Part shown: positions 1 to 9,211 of the stretch, piece after piece
How positions within the stretch are numbered: position 1 is the stretch's first letter
Layout of the letters: each line of letters starts with the position of its first letter
Assembly (NCBI RefSeq): GCF_963678635.1
Contig: NC_087063.1
Coordinates: forward strand, 5,120,580 to 5,184,579
DNA from: Symsagittifera roscoffensis
Taxonomy: Eukaryota > Xenacoelomorpha > Acoela > Convolutidae
Reading direction: 5' to 3'
DNA length: 64,000 nt
Program-made: the position numbers and the translations under genes
Notes under the pieces: model-generated
The model's database searches: none
What the model was told of the DNA's origin: nothing
Seen by the model: only the letters and a program-made list of their open reading frames with translations

Positions 1-15
1 TGTTGAGAAATCCAT

Positions 16-222
16 GTGTCGTTTTTTACGCTAAAGGAAAAAAACAAAATTTTGGTCAAGTACTTGAACGGAAAATTTGAAAACCTAGATGATTTGGTTT
101 GTCCTCGTGTTGAAAACTTATATTTGAAAAATTATCCAGGTTCCAATAGCAATAGACATATACATCACTACAACTCCGGGAATCTTGAAAAATGCTTGAA
201 AAGTGAACACTTGATTGCTTGA
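16..222 (+). pseudogene. Gene Y1, hypothetical element protein (copy 1a)
   Basis: A 68-codon ORF, identical in translation to the one at 8080-8286 in copy 1b. It is Lys/Asn-rich, with no membrane segment and no motif I recognise. The inverted copy (29270-29540, minus strand) matches at DNA level but is split between frames and carries a small internal duplication. The ORF is probably one piece of a longer gene that continued toward 600, because the intervening DNA is also conserved between copies. Function unknown. Confidence 0.4.
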
Positions 223-600
223 AAAGTGAACACCAGCGAGAGATCAGCGAAAGTGGATACAAACATTTCACCAAACTCAATGCGTTGAGTGTGGTTGACT
301 CCAGAGGTTGATATTATAGATTCATGAACAAAAATTAAGCGTATGAAATGCAGCAGCCAAATTGTTCATGGGAAGCAGCAGTTAATAATTTCCGGGGAAG
401 GATTAAATTGTTGAGGTGAAGGAGCAAATTGTTCACGGGAAGGAGCAGGTAAAAGTTGTCTTTATTGAAAAGATTTTTTCCAGTTATTAATCAATTTGTA
501 AATTTCTAGAAATTTAAGTTTATCAGAAATCGAAGCCAGCAATTCCGGAATATTCTTTTCCGATCTAGTTTTAGTACTCAAACGTCAGTTAGGAGTTCAG

Positions 601-1050
601 ATGGATCTAAACAGCAGTGAATTGCCAGATGAGATTAAGACGGTTGTGAAAATGGATACTGTGAAGAAAAAATCGTACTACGAAAAAACTTCAAATATAC
701 CAACAAACTATTTTCTAGAAATGCATGGCATAAATGATAGGAGAATCACACGTTATGAAAATTTGTACTGTTGATAACCCTATTCATGTTATTCTTTTTA
801 CAAGCTTCATTTATAGTGAGAAAAAGTCTAAAACACTCTGTAGAACAAATCGTTTCTCAAATTTCAGAAACAACAGCAGCAGTAGATGAACCTGACGCAA
901 CAATTGTAACAAAAGTTAAAAGTTGTTCATAATGAGACAAAGTGGAAAAATTATGCAAGTTTCGTAACAATTTAACTTTACTAAGTTCTGAAGTAGCTTT
1001 TGTTGCGCAAATGGTAGTAAATCTAATTTCTCAAACATTCTTTCACTAAA
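601..1050 (+). pseudogene. Gene Y2, hypothetical element protein (copy 1a)
   Basis: The start chosen is the ATG at 601, which is conserved in copy 1b (8665) and in inverted copy C (about 29034, minus). The N-terminus reads MDLNSSELPDEIKT, then a Lys-rich stretch. The frame breaks near 770 and resumes with FIVRKSLKHSVEQIVSQ. Copy 1a also has a stop near 930 that copy 1b lacks (EVKSCSKRDKVEKL in 1b). Copy 1b has a short in-frame duplication (DEIKTVV twice) that is single here. The gene lies directly upstream of the packaging ATPase. I do not recognise the family. Confidence 0.45.
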
Positions 1051-1126
1051 TTAAGTTGCAAAGAAACTTCAGTTTGGTTCTCAACTTTATCCGGCGTGTT
1101 TGGTTACGTACTACAAAACCCAAGGA

Positions 1127-2765
1127 TATGAATGAAGTGATTGATACTTCGACAAGAGTTTTCATGGCAATATTGGAACCTTCAGGATCCGGGAAAATTT
1201 AGTTTGTTTTCACACTTTTGAGGGGAAATACTTTTCATCCTAAACTTAGAACCGTTCTATGATTTTACGAAAAATCCAATCTGCTTTCTCAGAAAAAGTT
1301 TTTTCTCGCAAATTTAACGCCAATACCTTGAAATTTAACATATTCGGATCTGTAAAAAATTTAGAGAAATTTCTTCTACTTTTTGAAGACTCATGTGAAA
1401 CGATCTATAATGACAAGCAGTTTCTTAGATTACTGACAGCGGATAGACCGAGAAAATAAGAAAAAAAGGTAATACTTGGTAAGCATAACTTTTTTCAACA
1501 AAGTCAATGGTCGCGTACTGTTGATTTACAGGTTTCACACATCATTCTGTTCAAATAGCATCGTAACGTTCAGCAAATAGATTTTTTAGTAAGACAATTG
1601 AGCTTATCAACATTTTTGAAGAGTTGTTACGACTTAGCTACCAGAGCTTCTTTTGGACATCTTCTAATCGATTTGGACCACCGTACATCAGATTGTTCCA
1701 GATATAGTTCAAATATCACGCAGCCTGGGCCAACAGATTTTCATTTACCCTTATCTAAGGCAAAAACTAATTCAATCACATTTGAAAAAGAAAGTTTTAT
1801 CATTACTGCGGCATATGATACAACTGAAACGTGACCAGCTAAGCTGATTAATTTGAAAAATTTCAAATTCCGAGATCATAACACTTATATTCAAATATTT
1901 GCTCAATGTAGTCAATGAAAACGTTTCCATTAAAATGGGAAATATTGAACAATTCGAGACAACTTACATTTATTTAACCACTTAAAAACCAATGTTGTCA
2001 GGAAACCTGGAGTTTTTTTAGTGAAGAAGGTTTCCATCTAATTCGACCAAATCCGAGGATTTGAATAAAGTGATTGATACTTAGACTAGAGTTTTCGTGG
2101 CGATAGTTGGACCGTCAGGATCGGGACCGGATCAACTGAGTTATTTTTCAAAATTCTGATGGAATTTTTTTTTTGTAAACATGGAATGGTTCTATATCTT
2201 TAAAAAGAGATGCAACCTGTATTCTGAGAAAAAGCGTCTTCTCCCGAAATTTATTCGAAGTTCATGAAGTTCAACGGATTCGAATCTGTAAAAAATTTAG
2301 AAATGGTTCTTCTTATTTTCGATGACTCATGTGAAGACATCTATAATGACAAGCAATTTGTTAGATTAGCGACAGCGATTAGACAGAGAAGAGAAGAAGA
2401 AATGTATTATATGGTAAGCATAACTTGTTTCAACAAAATCGATGTTTGCGTACGACTAATTTGAATTATTCACGCCTCCTTATGATCAAATTGCCCCGTG
2501 AAGTTCAGCAACTAGATTTTTTAGGAAGACAATTGATTTTATCGAAGTTTTTGAGGAGTTGTTATGAATAGCTACCAGAGACTATTTTAGACATCTCCTA
2601 AAAAATTTGGACTCCTGTATATCAGATTGTGTCAGATATATTTCAAATATCACACAGCTAGGTCCAACAGCTTTTTATTAACCCTTATCAAAAGCAGATG
2701 CTAACCAAACCAAATATTAAAAAAGCTTATCAATTCTGCGCATATGATACAACTGAAACCTGACC
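1127..2765 (+). pseudogene. Packaging ATPase (FtsK/HerA-like), broken and tandemly duplicated (copy 1a)
   Basis: This is a remnant of the P-loop ATPase that Polinton and adintovirus-like elements are thought to use to package DNA into capsids. The domain occurs twice in tandem, about 930 bp apart. Unit 1 (1137-1834) has a P-loop-like EPSGSGK followed by a stop, and a C-terminal ORF (1598-1834) with FGHLLIDLDHRTSDCSRYSS. Unit 2 (2070-2765) has VGPSGSG with the GK lost, and an ORF at 2264-2464 with the Walker B-like LLIFDDSCEDIYNDKQF. Each unit keeps best what the other has lost. Several frameshifts and stops make both non-functional. Family call from the motif set and the neighbouring integrase, protease and PolB genes. 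Confidence 0.7.
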
Positions 2766-2992
2766 AGCTAAGCTGAATAATTAGAAAAACTTCAAATTGC
2801 GAGATCATAACACTTACTTGCAAATATTTGCTCAATATAGTCAATGGAAATGTTCCCGTTAAAATTGCAAATATCGATTAAGTCGAGACAACGTAAAGTT
2901 ATTTAATCACTCAGAAGACCAGTGTTGTCAGTAAACGTGGAATTTTCTTTGTGTAAAGAAGGTTTCTATCGAGTGCGAAAATTACTTTATTT

Positions 2993-3226
2993 TTGTTACA
3001 AGTGCCTCACAACCTAATTATGACTGCTGAAGAACTCATTTTATTTCCGAAACACTCATATGTTAAAGAGCAACCACATACTGCACTTGTTCTTCATCAT
3101 AATAGTTTCAAACATAAAAACGTTCAAGTATCCTACCTTAACTGTCGTAGACCCCTACTACCTTCTCAAACTATTAAGACTACTGCAACGAAGGAAACGG
3201 TTACGGAAAATGCTGAGCCCATCTAG
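2993..3226 (+). pseudogene. Gene W, hypothetical element protein downstream of ATPase (copy 1a)
   Basis: A 77-codon ORF conserved in all three copies (11080-11313 plus; 27356-27601 minus). The shared core is LQVPH, then TAEE, KHSYVK and QPHTA, ending in a proline-rich piece (RRPLLPSQT). Substitutions between copies are mostly conservative, so it was once coding. The ORF's own ATG may be internal, since it follows the ATPase remnant with no clear promoter or splice site. No domain recognised. Nucleic-acid binding is possible from the basic, Gln/Pro-rich tail but is only a guess. Confidence 0.45.
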
Positions 3227-3324
3227 AACAGCTTAAACTCTTAACGGATGACAAAAAAGGAGCGGTATAACGTGATAAATCTGGAATATTAAAAGAGAAA
3301 AAATTTAGTCAGAACGAAAGTAAA

Positions 3325-3846
3325 TAGGGATATTAACAGGTTTTGGAAGAAAAAAAGTTTGTTGGAGCAAGAACCAGACTTGAAATCATAAAATACTCAG
3401 AGTCTAAAACTCAGAGTATAAAACTCATAAGTATAAATCATGACAAGGATATATGCTGTAGTATTTTCATACGACATAAGACAACCAACAGCATAACTAC
3501 ACAATCCGGCGTTCATTATCAATTTAACTGCTCTCAACTTGAACGAAAATCTGGTAATAAATCAAAATGCCAAACACGTGGATCAATCAGCCTTTATTAA
3601 CGCTCAAAAAAAAAACGAGAGCTTGGATCCTCAAGAATCCACCTGACTTGGCAGTAAGAAGTAGTGCAAACCTTAAGAGAAGTAAAAATTAAAAATGAAA
3701 AATTCTTCGCGACAGAAGAAAAATCTGACAACAACGTTGTGAGAAGGTGTGGGAAGAAGGCCAGGAAAAATTTTATTTATAATTATTTGAAGAGAAATGG
3801 ACAGACTCATTCATTGAAAAATTGCAAGATTTTTTCAACGCAATAA
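3325..3846 (+). pseudogene. Gene V, Lys-rich basic element protein (copy 1a)
   Basis: Two broken ORFs (3343-3600 and 3664-3846) match gene V of inverted copy C (26450-27334). The first holds EEKKFVGARTRLEIIKYSE, the second a very basic stretch ending KKARKNFIYNYLKRNG. In copy C the equivalent basic end is separate from the integrase by several hundred bases. Here the reading runs straight from V into the integrase C-terminus, so the integrase core has been deleted and V is fused to its tail. Function unknown. High Lys/Arg content suggests a core or DNA-binding role (inference). Confidence 0.45.
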
Positions 3847-4330
3847 TTCCAGAAAAAACTTTGTCTCATATTTTGCATCAAACAAAGTAAGTAAGAAAGA
3901 TGTTCCTCGCCTGGTTTTTTTAAGAGCAGAACAGTAATTGAAAATAGTTCGAGGTCCAAAGCCTTATGTTGGTGATTATGTTAGTCTCACATAAGTAGAA
4001 AAATCTCTTTGCAAGGGTTACAAACAATAGCTCACCGATGAAATGTTTGAAGTTTTTCTCATAACAACACGAAAACCTCCAACATAGAATTTGACTGATA
4101 CTAACAGAGGACCCATTGAGGAAAAATTTTACGAGTGTGAACTACTTCATGTTCTGGAGAAGGAGCAAAAAAAAGCAATCATGACTGAGAGCACTTCCAG
4201 CCTTTTCACCCGTACTGTTCTCCCTTCCTTCACAAGTATTCTAGTCTCATCTGCATCAAGGAACTTTTTTGAAGATACCTTCTGGTCAACTTCAAAAATC
4301 TCCTGAACTACGAAACAAGGTTGCAAGTTG
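3785..4330 (+). pseudogene. Retroviral-like integrase, C-terminal remnant only (copy 1a)
   Basis: The sequence matches the C-terminal half of the integrase in copy C (25480-26300, minus): the segment after the catalytic Glu, a KPYVGDYV-type segment (3955-3995), and the tail in ORF 4091-4306 (TDTNRGPIEEKFYECELLHV). The whole DDE core is missing, both catalytic Asp residues and the Glu included. Frames are broken at several points. The same deletion is present at 11855-12380, so it predates the duplication. Such integrases normally insert Polinton-type elements into chromosomes; this one cannot. Confidence 0.6.
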
Positions 4331-4467
4331 AATGGAGAGTAGCAGTTACATAAACTACATTTGCTACTCAGATGAACAACATAATTGGCAACAAAATTGT
4401 GTTTTACAAAACAGATCCGGTTTTTACAAGCATGAAGGTTGAGAAAGACAAGATCTCCAGGCCTTAC

Positions 4468-4529
4468 TAATTACAGCCACTTAACTCTGAAATCTCACTT
4501 GAAAACAATTTGCTTTTGTTTGTCGTACT
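4468..4529. other. Boundary sequence after copy 1a
   Basis: Unique AT-rich sequence between the end of the long direct repeat and the MITE. Copy 1b continues past the equivalent point (12538-12740) with sequence that also exists in inverted copy C, so copy 1a is truncated here. Confidence 0.5.
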
Positions 4530-4934
4530 CAGGGGCGGCTATTGGATTTTCTCGAGGGGGGAGGGGTGGGTGAAAAAATTTTCAAAACTTACGACGACCT
4601 TTTTTTAAGTCGACCAACTTGGTTTTCCGAAATTCGAGCTCTACTAAAGCACTAAAAGATGCAGTTTTGGCCAAATTTTCTGCGCACAGGCAAATGATAG
4701 GAAAAACAGGTTAAAAAAGCTGTTTTTTTGGAACTTTCTGGAAAATTTTGACAAAAAATTTCGTTTTTTTTTGGCGCGCTCTACCTCTCAAAATTAGTAT
4801 ATAATGGCGCCAAAGGCGCCTTCAGAAAAATGTTACGGTCGGTCGGCTAAAAATGCATTTCTTAGAAAGTACATAAGGGGGACCCTTTGGGTCTGCAGGG
4901 GTTCGAATCCGCGTCCCCCCGAAATCCGCCCCTG
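4530..4934. mobile_element. hAT-like MITE with internal Pol III B-box
   Basis: The 405-bp block starts CAGGGGCGG and ends CCGCCCCTG, a perfect 9-bp terminal inverted repeat of the type seen at hAT transposon ends. It holds no ORF. At 4900-4910 it contains GGTTCGAATCC, a perfect match to the tRNA-type Pol III B-box, inside a G/C-rich arm. At 4804-4820 there is a GGCGCC palindrome pair. No convincing 8-bp target duplication is visible at the flanks. A tRNA-related SINE is the alternative; the matching termini favour a MITE. Confidence 0.6.
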
Positions 4935-5149
4935 ATCAAGCAGGGCTGTTTTTAAAATCCAAGGCCGGATTGTACCCATGTAAGTATTTTATAACAATCG
5001 GGCTCAACTCCAAACAGAGCAAGGTAGAGTCATTTTTCCAAGTGAGAGATTAGATGACTCTAAGAATTCTAACTCACTGCTTAGCTTGATAGAACTCAAC
5101 AGAAGATAAAATCGCAACAACCGAGTTTATCATTGAAATTGACCCTATT

Positions 5150-6065
5150 TGTTTGTACTTAAACCCCAATAATAGCTTAGTATTAAGAACAAATCAAACC
5201 ATTTGTTCTTGACACTGAGAAGCTTTTATCTTATTTTTGAATCCTGATCATGGCTGAAGAAACTCCAGAGACTGTAAAATTTTTCATTGCAGCAATGAAA
5301 TTTTTGCAAAAACTTGTTTTGATCGTAGTGCTTCGCCTTCGGTCAAAGAAAAGTTTTTACACAGTTTTTAAGGTTGCCAAAATTGTTTCTACAGCTGTTG
5401 GAGGTTTTTTTTGATTGTTCAGAACTTCATAAGAGATTAAATTGTGTAAAAGTTAGTTTTTAATTGAAGTTGCTGCACCTACAATCAGTGCAATTTTTTC
5501 GACAATTTTAAGTTCCTCAAAGTCCAGGAGACGAAAAAAAGGGGGAGGTTTCTCATGCTTGAAGGACCGAATGCTTGAAAAATTACAACCAATCAAAATC
5601 GCTCAGCGTTTCTATTGGCTAAATGTCTTTCTCTCAAAAACGTAGTCAGTATTAACCAAAAATTTATTAAATTAGTGGAAAAAAGTCCAAAATTTTACAA
5701 ATTCAAATTGCGGGTTACAACCGCATTACTATTCAAACAATCATCTACATTAATGAGGTCAAAATCATAAGAAATTTTTAGTCTTGAAAACTGCTCTGCT
5801 TATTGTCTAATTGGTCAATGTTAACACTAATGACCTCGATTTATTTTCTTACTTTGAGGTTTTCGCGATTTACTTTGAGATTTTGAATACTCAATTCTGA
5901 TTGGCTGAAAAGAGCTAAAATTAAATTCAAGCATTCGGTCCTTCAAGCATGAGAGACGCCACCAAAGTAAGGGTAAAACTTCGCAGTGTCGAGATGAAAA
6001 AGCTTGATGCGTAGTTACTAAAACTAAACTATTACTGGGGTTAAGTAAAAAACATAATACATCGA
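5150..6065. repeat. Foldback element with long imperfect inverted repeats
   Basis: A 29-bp perfect inverted repeat joins 5551-5579 and 5926-5954. Outside it, 5150-5250 pairs imperfectly with 5990-6065, so the arms run well beyond the perfect core. The left arm carries an extra insert (about 5250-5545). The 82-codon minus ORF at 5827-6075 lies wholly inside the right arm and is probably not a gene. No transposase is present, so this would be a non-autonomous foldback or MITE-like repeat. Confidence 0.55.
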
Positions 6066-6075
6066 TTTTTTTCAA

Positions 6076-6769
6076 TAAACCCGGTTTTAGACACTTGTGA
6101 ATGTTTTTTTTTTCTGAAACAATTTTGTAGTTCTAACCCTTTCTTTTCAAAATTTTCTTCTCACTTTATAACGTTTTAATCTAAAGGATGCGGTCGAAGT
6201 TTTCTTATTCATATCAGTAGTTTGAAAAGCTAGTCTTGTATTTCATTTAACTGTTTTGATATAATGATTTGCAGGAGTACCTTAATTAAATTAGTTTTGT
6301 AATCATCAACTTGATATCGAATTTTTTTTCATTAATATGCCAAATACTTTTTTTGTTTGATTCATGGTAATCATTAAAATTGCTGTTATTTTTTTTGGTT
6401 GTATACTTTTGTTACCATGATTGATAGAAAGCTTTTTCGTATATAACTAGTATCACTTTCAATATTTTCATTAAGTCGATTGCTGTTCCAAGTTTTGAAG
6501 AAATGAGGAATATTTATGATAGGGGTTGCTTTTTTGTCAAATGTCGCTGATTGTACTAGTTTTTATTGAAAAATTGTCATACCCTATTCAAGAATATACA
6601 TATATATATATAATTCACATTCGGTATTTTGTTTAGTTCTGTTTAGTTCTTATTTATGCGTTTTATATATGCGTGGCAAAGCGAATTAGCAAACTTGCTG
6701 ATCTTAATAATTTCGTATGAGGGCTATTCTAATGATAAAAGACGAATGACAGAAGTTGTTTTAAACATT
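6076..6769. other. AT-rich non-coding stretch with (TA)n
   Basis: No supported gene. It is rich in T runs, with a short TA microsatellite at about 6597-6614 and a doubled GTTTAGTTCT nearby. It precedes the terminal-repeat-like region of copy 1b. Confidence 0.5.
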
Positions 6770-7060
6770 AGAAGTTCCTGTTTGCTGAAAAGTTTTTGCA
6801 CAAAATGATGCCAGAAAATTAGCAGAACAAAAACAGAAAGTTAATTTTTTCTGAATAGCCAAGAGTTGTGGTAAGTAGTTTTGTATCGTGCCACGGATCC
6901 TAAATGGGGGGTTCCTTCCTGAGGAGCGGGATGCGGGTCCTCGCGTAAAGTAAATACTACAAATAGTGTCCTGATTTATTTGGAGGACACTCATCCTAGA
7001 ATCTTGTACACGAAAGAATTTTTTCACCCAAAAAGCAGAAGACCCCATGTTTAGGATCTT
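6770..7060. repeat. Terminal-repeat-like region of copy 1b
   Basis: The GC-richer core (about 6885-6995) includes GTATCGTGCCACGGATCC, GGGTCCTCGCG and GGAGGACACTCATCC. Reverse complements of the same landmarks occur at 30800-30920 (outer side of inverted copy C), and diverged at 46910-47060 (right of PolB in element D). The three orientations are those expected of terminal inverted repeats: inward-facing on the left of a plus-oriented element and reversed on the right. The exact end and target duplication could not be fixed. Confidence 0.5.
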
Positions 7061-7118
7061 GCTAAGCTTAGCTTAACAACCAGAAACACGATACATAATT
7101 TTTTCTAATTCCAATATT

Positions 7119-7879
7119 TTGAATAAGAGGCGTGCTCACGCAAAGAAAAATCCAAGGAAAAGGGTCCTTATTATTCGTTTGATCTTAACTCAATCAATAT
7201 GGGTTGATAAAGAATTGGACAATAAAATCCGTCTATGTTTCAACAAGCTATCGAAATTAAAAAAAACTTCCGTTAGTTTATTTGATTTTTTTAACCATCG
7301 ATATTTTAATGAGTCTAAATGGTATCTGCAAGGTTACTTTTTTTCCACGGGCTTGGAGAGGTGTTGCGAAAAATTAACAATGAAATTGCAAAAAAGCAGA
7401 ATAACTACTATTGATTTAAAAATAGTTCACGAAGTTTATACGTCTTTGAAACAAACTTATCCTGATAATTCTAACCGACGAAACTGGTTTCTAACCTCAT
7501 CTTCTCTGTTTTTTTTGTTTGTTTTGATGATCTAAACGACGACATTTCAATTAAGTTGAAACCTTCCAGTGGCTTGATCAGTATTCAAAATTCTTCCTTG
7601 GGTAAATACTTGAATAAACTCAAAATTTTACTATTGCACGCTATTTTGCACAATGCGACCGGATTTTTACTTGAGTTTTACTATGAGGGTCCCACGTACT
7701 GTTCCAAGTTGCCCTGGAACTGTAATAACAGCTTATTGGGACATTTGAGTGGAATAGCTTTCTGGCTGTTCATTAAGTTGAAAATACCAAAAGATTATCT
7801 TTTAATAGATTGCCTAGCGAGAGATCAGTTGTGCTTGACTTGGAAGGCTTTCGTTACAAGAAAACGCCTTCGTGGTTAA
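7119..7879 (+). pseudogene. Gene X, hypothetical protein next to the terminal repeat (copy 1b)
   Basis: Two consecutive frames (7119-7535 and 7556-7879) form one former gene broken by a frameshift near 7530-7555. Both halves match the minus-strand ORFs 29799-30330 of copy C. Shared segments include NESKWYLQG, IVHEVYTSLKQTYP (IIHEIYTPPKQSHP in C), and NNSLLGHLSGI near the end. The N-terminus is highly basic (MNKRRAHAKKNPRKR). It is the first gene inside the terminal motif in both copies. I do not recognise the family. Replacement patterns between copies show it was a real protein. Confidence 0.5.
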
Positions 7880-8064
7880 ATAATTAGCAATAACAACTGC
7901 AAACTAAAGCGACCAACCAATTTTTGTACCTCCTATGATTTTCATTATAGTACCAAAGCTCGAAAGAAATGCTTACAACTGGCTAACAAACTTTTCACGC
8001 GGTCTCCATTAGGAAAACGGTGATTACCTTTACACACACTTAAAAAACTTATTTCCAAATTTTG
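7880..8064. other. Short spacer between gene X and copy 1b direct repeat
   Basis: Conserved with inverted copy C (29550-29790 region), so part of the element. No ORF. The left edge of copy 1a homology falls at its right end only because the window begins there. Confidence 0.4.
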
Positions 8065-8079
8065 TGTTGAGAAATCCAT

Positions 8080-8286
8080 GTGTCGTTTTTTACGCTAAAG
8101 GAAAAAAACAAAATTTTGGTCAAGTACTTGAACGGAAAATTTGAAAACCTAGATGATTTGGTTTGTCCTCGTGTTGAAAACTTATATTTGAAAAATTATC
8201 CAGGTTCCAATAGCAATAGACATATACATCACTACAACTCCGGGAATCTTGAAAAATGCTTGAAAAGTGAACACTTGATTGCTTGA
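8080..8286 (+). pseudogene. Gene Y1 (copy 1b)
   Basis: Same 68-codon ORF as at 16-222, with identical translation. Lies just downstream of gene X. Unknown family; see the copy 1a entry for comparison with copy C. Confidence 0.4.
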
Positions 8287-8664
8287 AAAGTGAACACCAG
8301 CGAGAGATCAGAGAAAGTGGATACAAACCTTTCACCAAACTCAATGCGTTGAGTGTGGTTGACTCCAGAGGTTGATATTATAGATTCATGAACAAAAATT
8401 AAGCGTATGAAATGCAGCGGCCAAATTGTTCATGGGAAGCAGCAGTTAATAATTTCCGGGGAAGGATTAAATTGTTGAGGTGAAGGAGCAAATTGTTCAC
8501 GGGAAGGAGCAGGTAAAAGTTGTCTTTATTGAAAAGATTTTTTCCAGTTATTAATCAATTTGTAAATTTCTAGAAATTCAAGTTTATCAGAAATGTAAGC
8601 CAGCAATCCCGGAATATTCTTTTCCGATCTAGTTTTAGTACTCAAACGTCAGTTAGGAGTTCAG

Positions 8665-9134
8665 ATGGATCTAAACAGCAGTGAATTGCCAGATGAGATT
8701 AAGACGGTTGTGAAAAAAGATGAAATTAAGACGGTTGTGGATACTGTGAAGAAAAAATCGTACTACGAAAAAACTTCAAATATACCAACAAACATTTTTC
8801 TAGAAATGCATGGCATAAATGATAGGAGCATCACACGTTATGAAAATTTGTACTGTTGATAACCCTATTCATGTTATTTTTTTTACAAGCTTCATTTATA
8901 GTGAGAAAAAGTCTAAAACACTCTGTAGAACAAATCGTTTCTCAAATTTCAGAAACAACAGCAGCAGTAGATGAACCTGACGCAACAATTGATACAGAAG
9001 TTAAAAGTTGTTCAAAACGAGACAAAGTGGAAAAATTATGCAAGTTTCGTAACAATTTAACTTTACTAAGTTCTGAAGTAGCGTTTGTTGCGCAAATGGT
9101 AGTAAATCTAATTTCTCAAACATTCTTTCACTAA
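8665..9134 (+). pseudogene. Gene Y2 (copy 1b), least damaged copy
   Basis: ORF 8665-8859 (64 codons) overlaps a second ORF, 8856-9134 (92 codons), in another frame. Compared with copies 1a and C, the two are halves of one gene split by a single frameshift near 8855. The first half carries the repeated DEIKTVV motif. The second reads FIVRKSLKHSVEQIVSQ, then an acidic stretch (AAVDEPDATIDTEVK) and a hydrophobic end (VAFVAQMVVNLISQTFF) that could be a membrane segment. The gene sits immediately before the ATPase. Family not recognised. Confidence 0.5.
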
Positions 9135-9211
9135 ATTAAGTTGCAAAGATACTTCAGTTTGGTTCTCATTTTTATCCGGCGTGTTTGGTTACGTACTACA
9201 AAACCCAAGGA

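Larger units (their letters stand above)
1..4467 (+). repeat. Copy 1a of a duplicated Polinton-like element segment
   Basis: This stretch is repeated almost base for base at 8065-12537 (offset 8064-8087, drifting through small indels). Matching landmarks are Y1 at 16/8080, Y2 at 601/8665, the ATPase C-terminal ORF at 1598/9683, gene W at 2993/11080 and the integrase tail at 4091/12162. A more diverged inverted copy lies at 25030-29560. Homology stops near 4467, just after the integrase tail. The left end is cut by the window edge. Confidence 0.92.

Noticed and set aside
4861-4934. Possible tRNA gene at the B-box sequence
   Set aside because: No plausible acceptor, D or anticodon arms can be drawn around it, and it lies inside a repeat with transposon-type ends.
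5827-6075. 82-codon minus-strand ORF
   Set aside because: It lies wholly within one arm of the foldback repeat, and its composition follows the repeat; no independent sign of coding.
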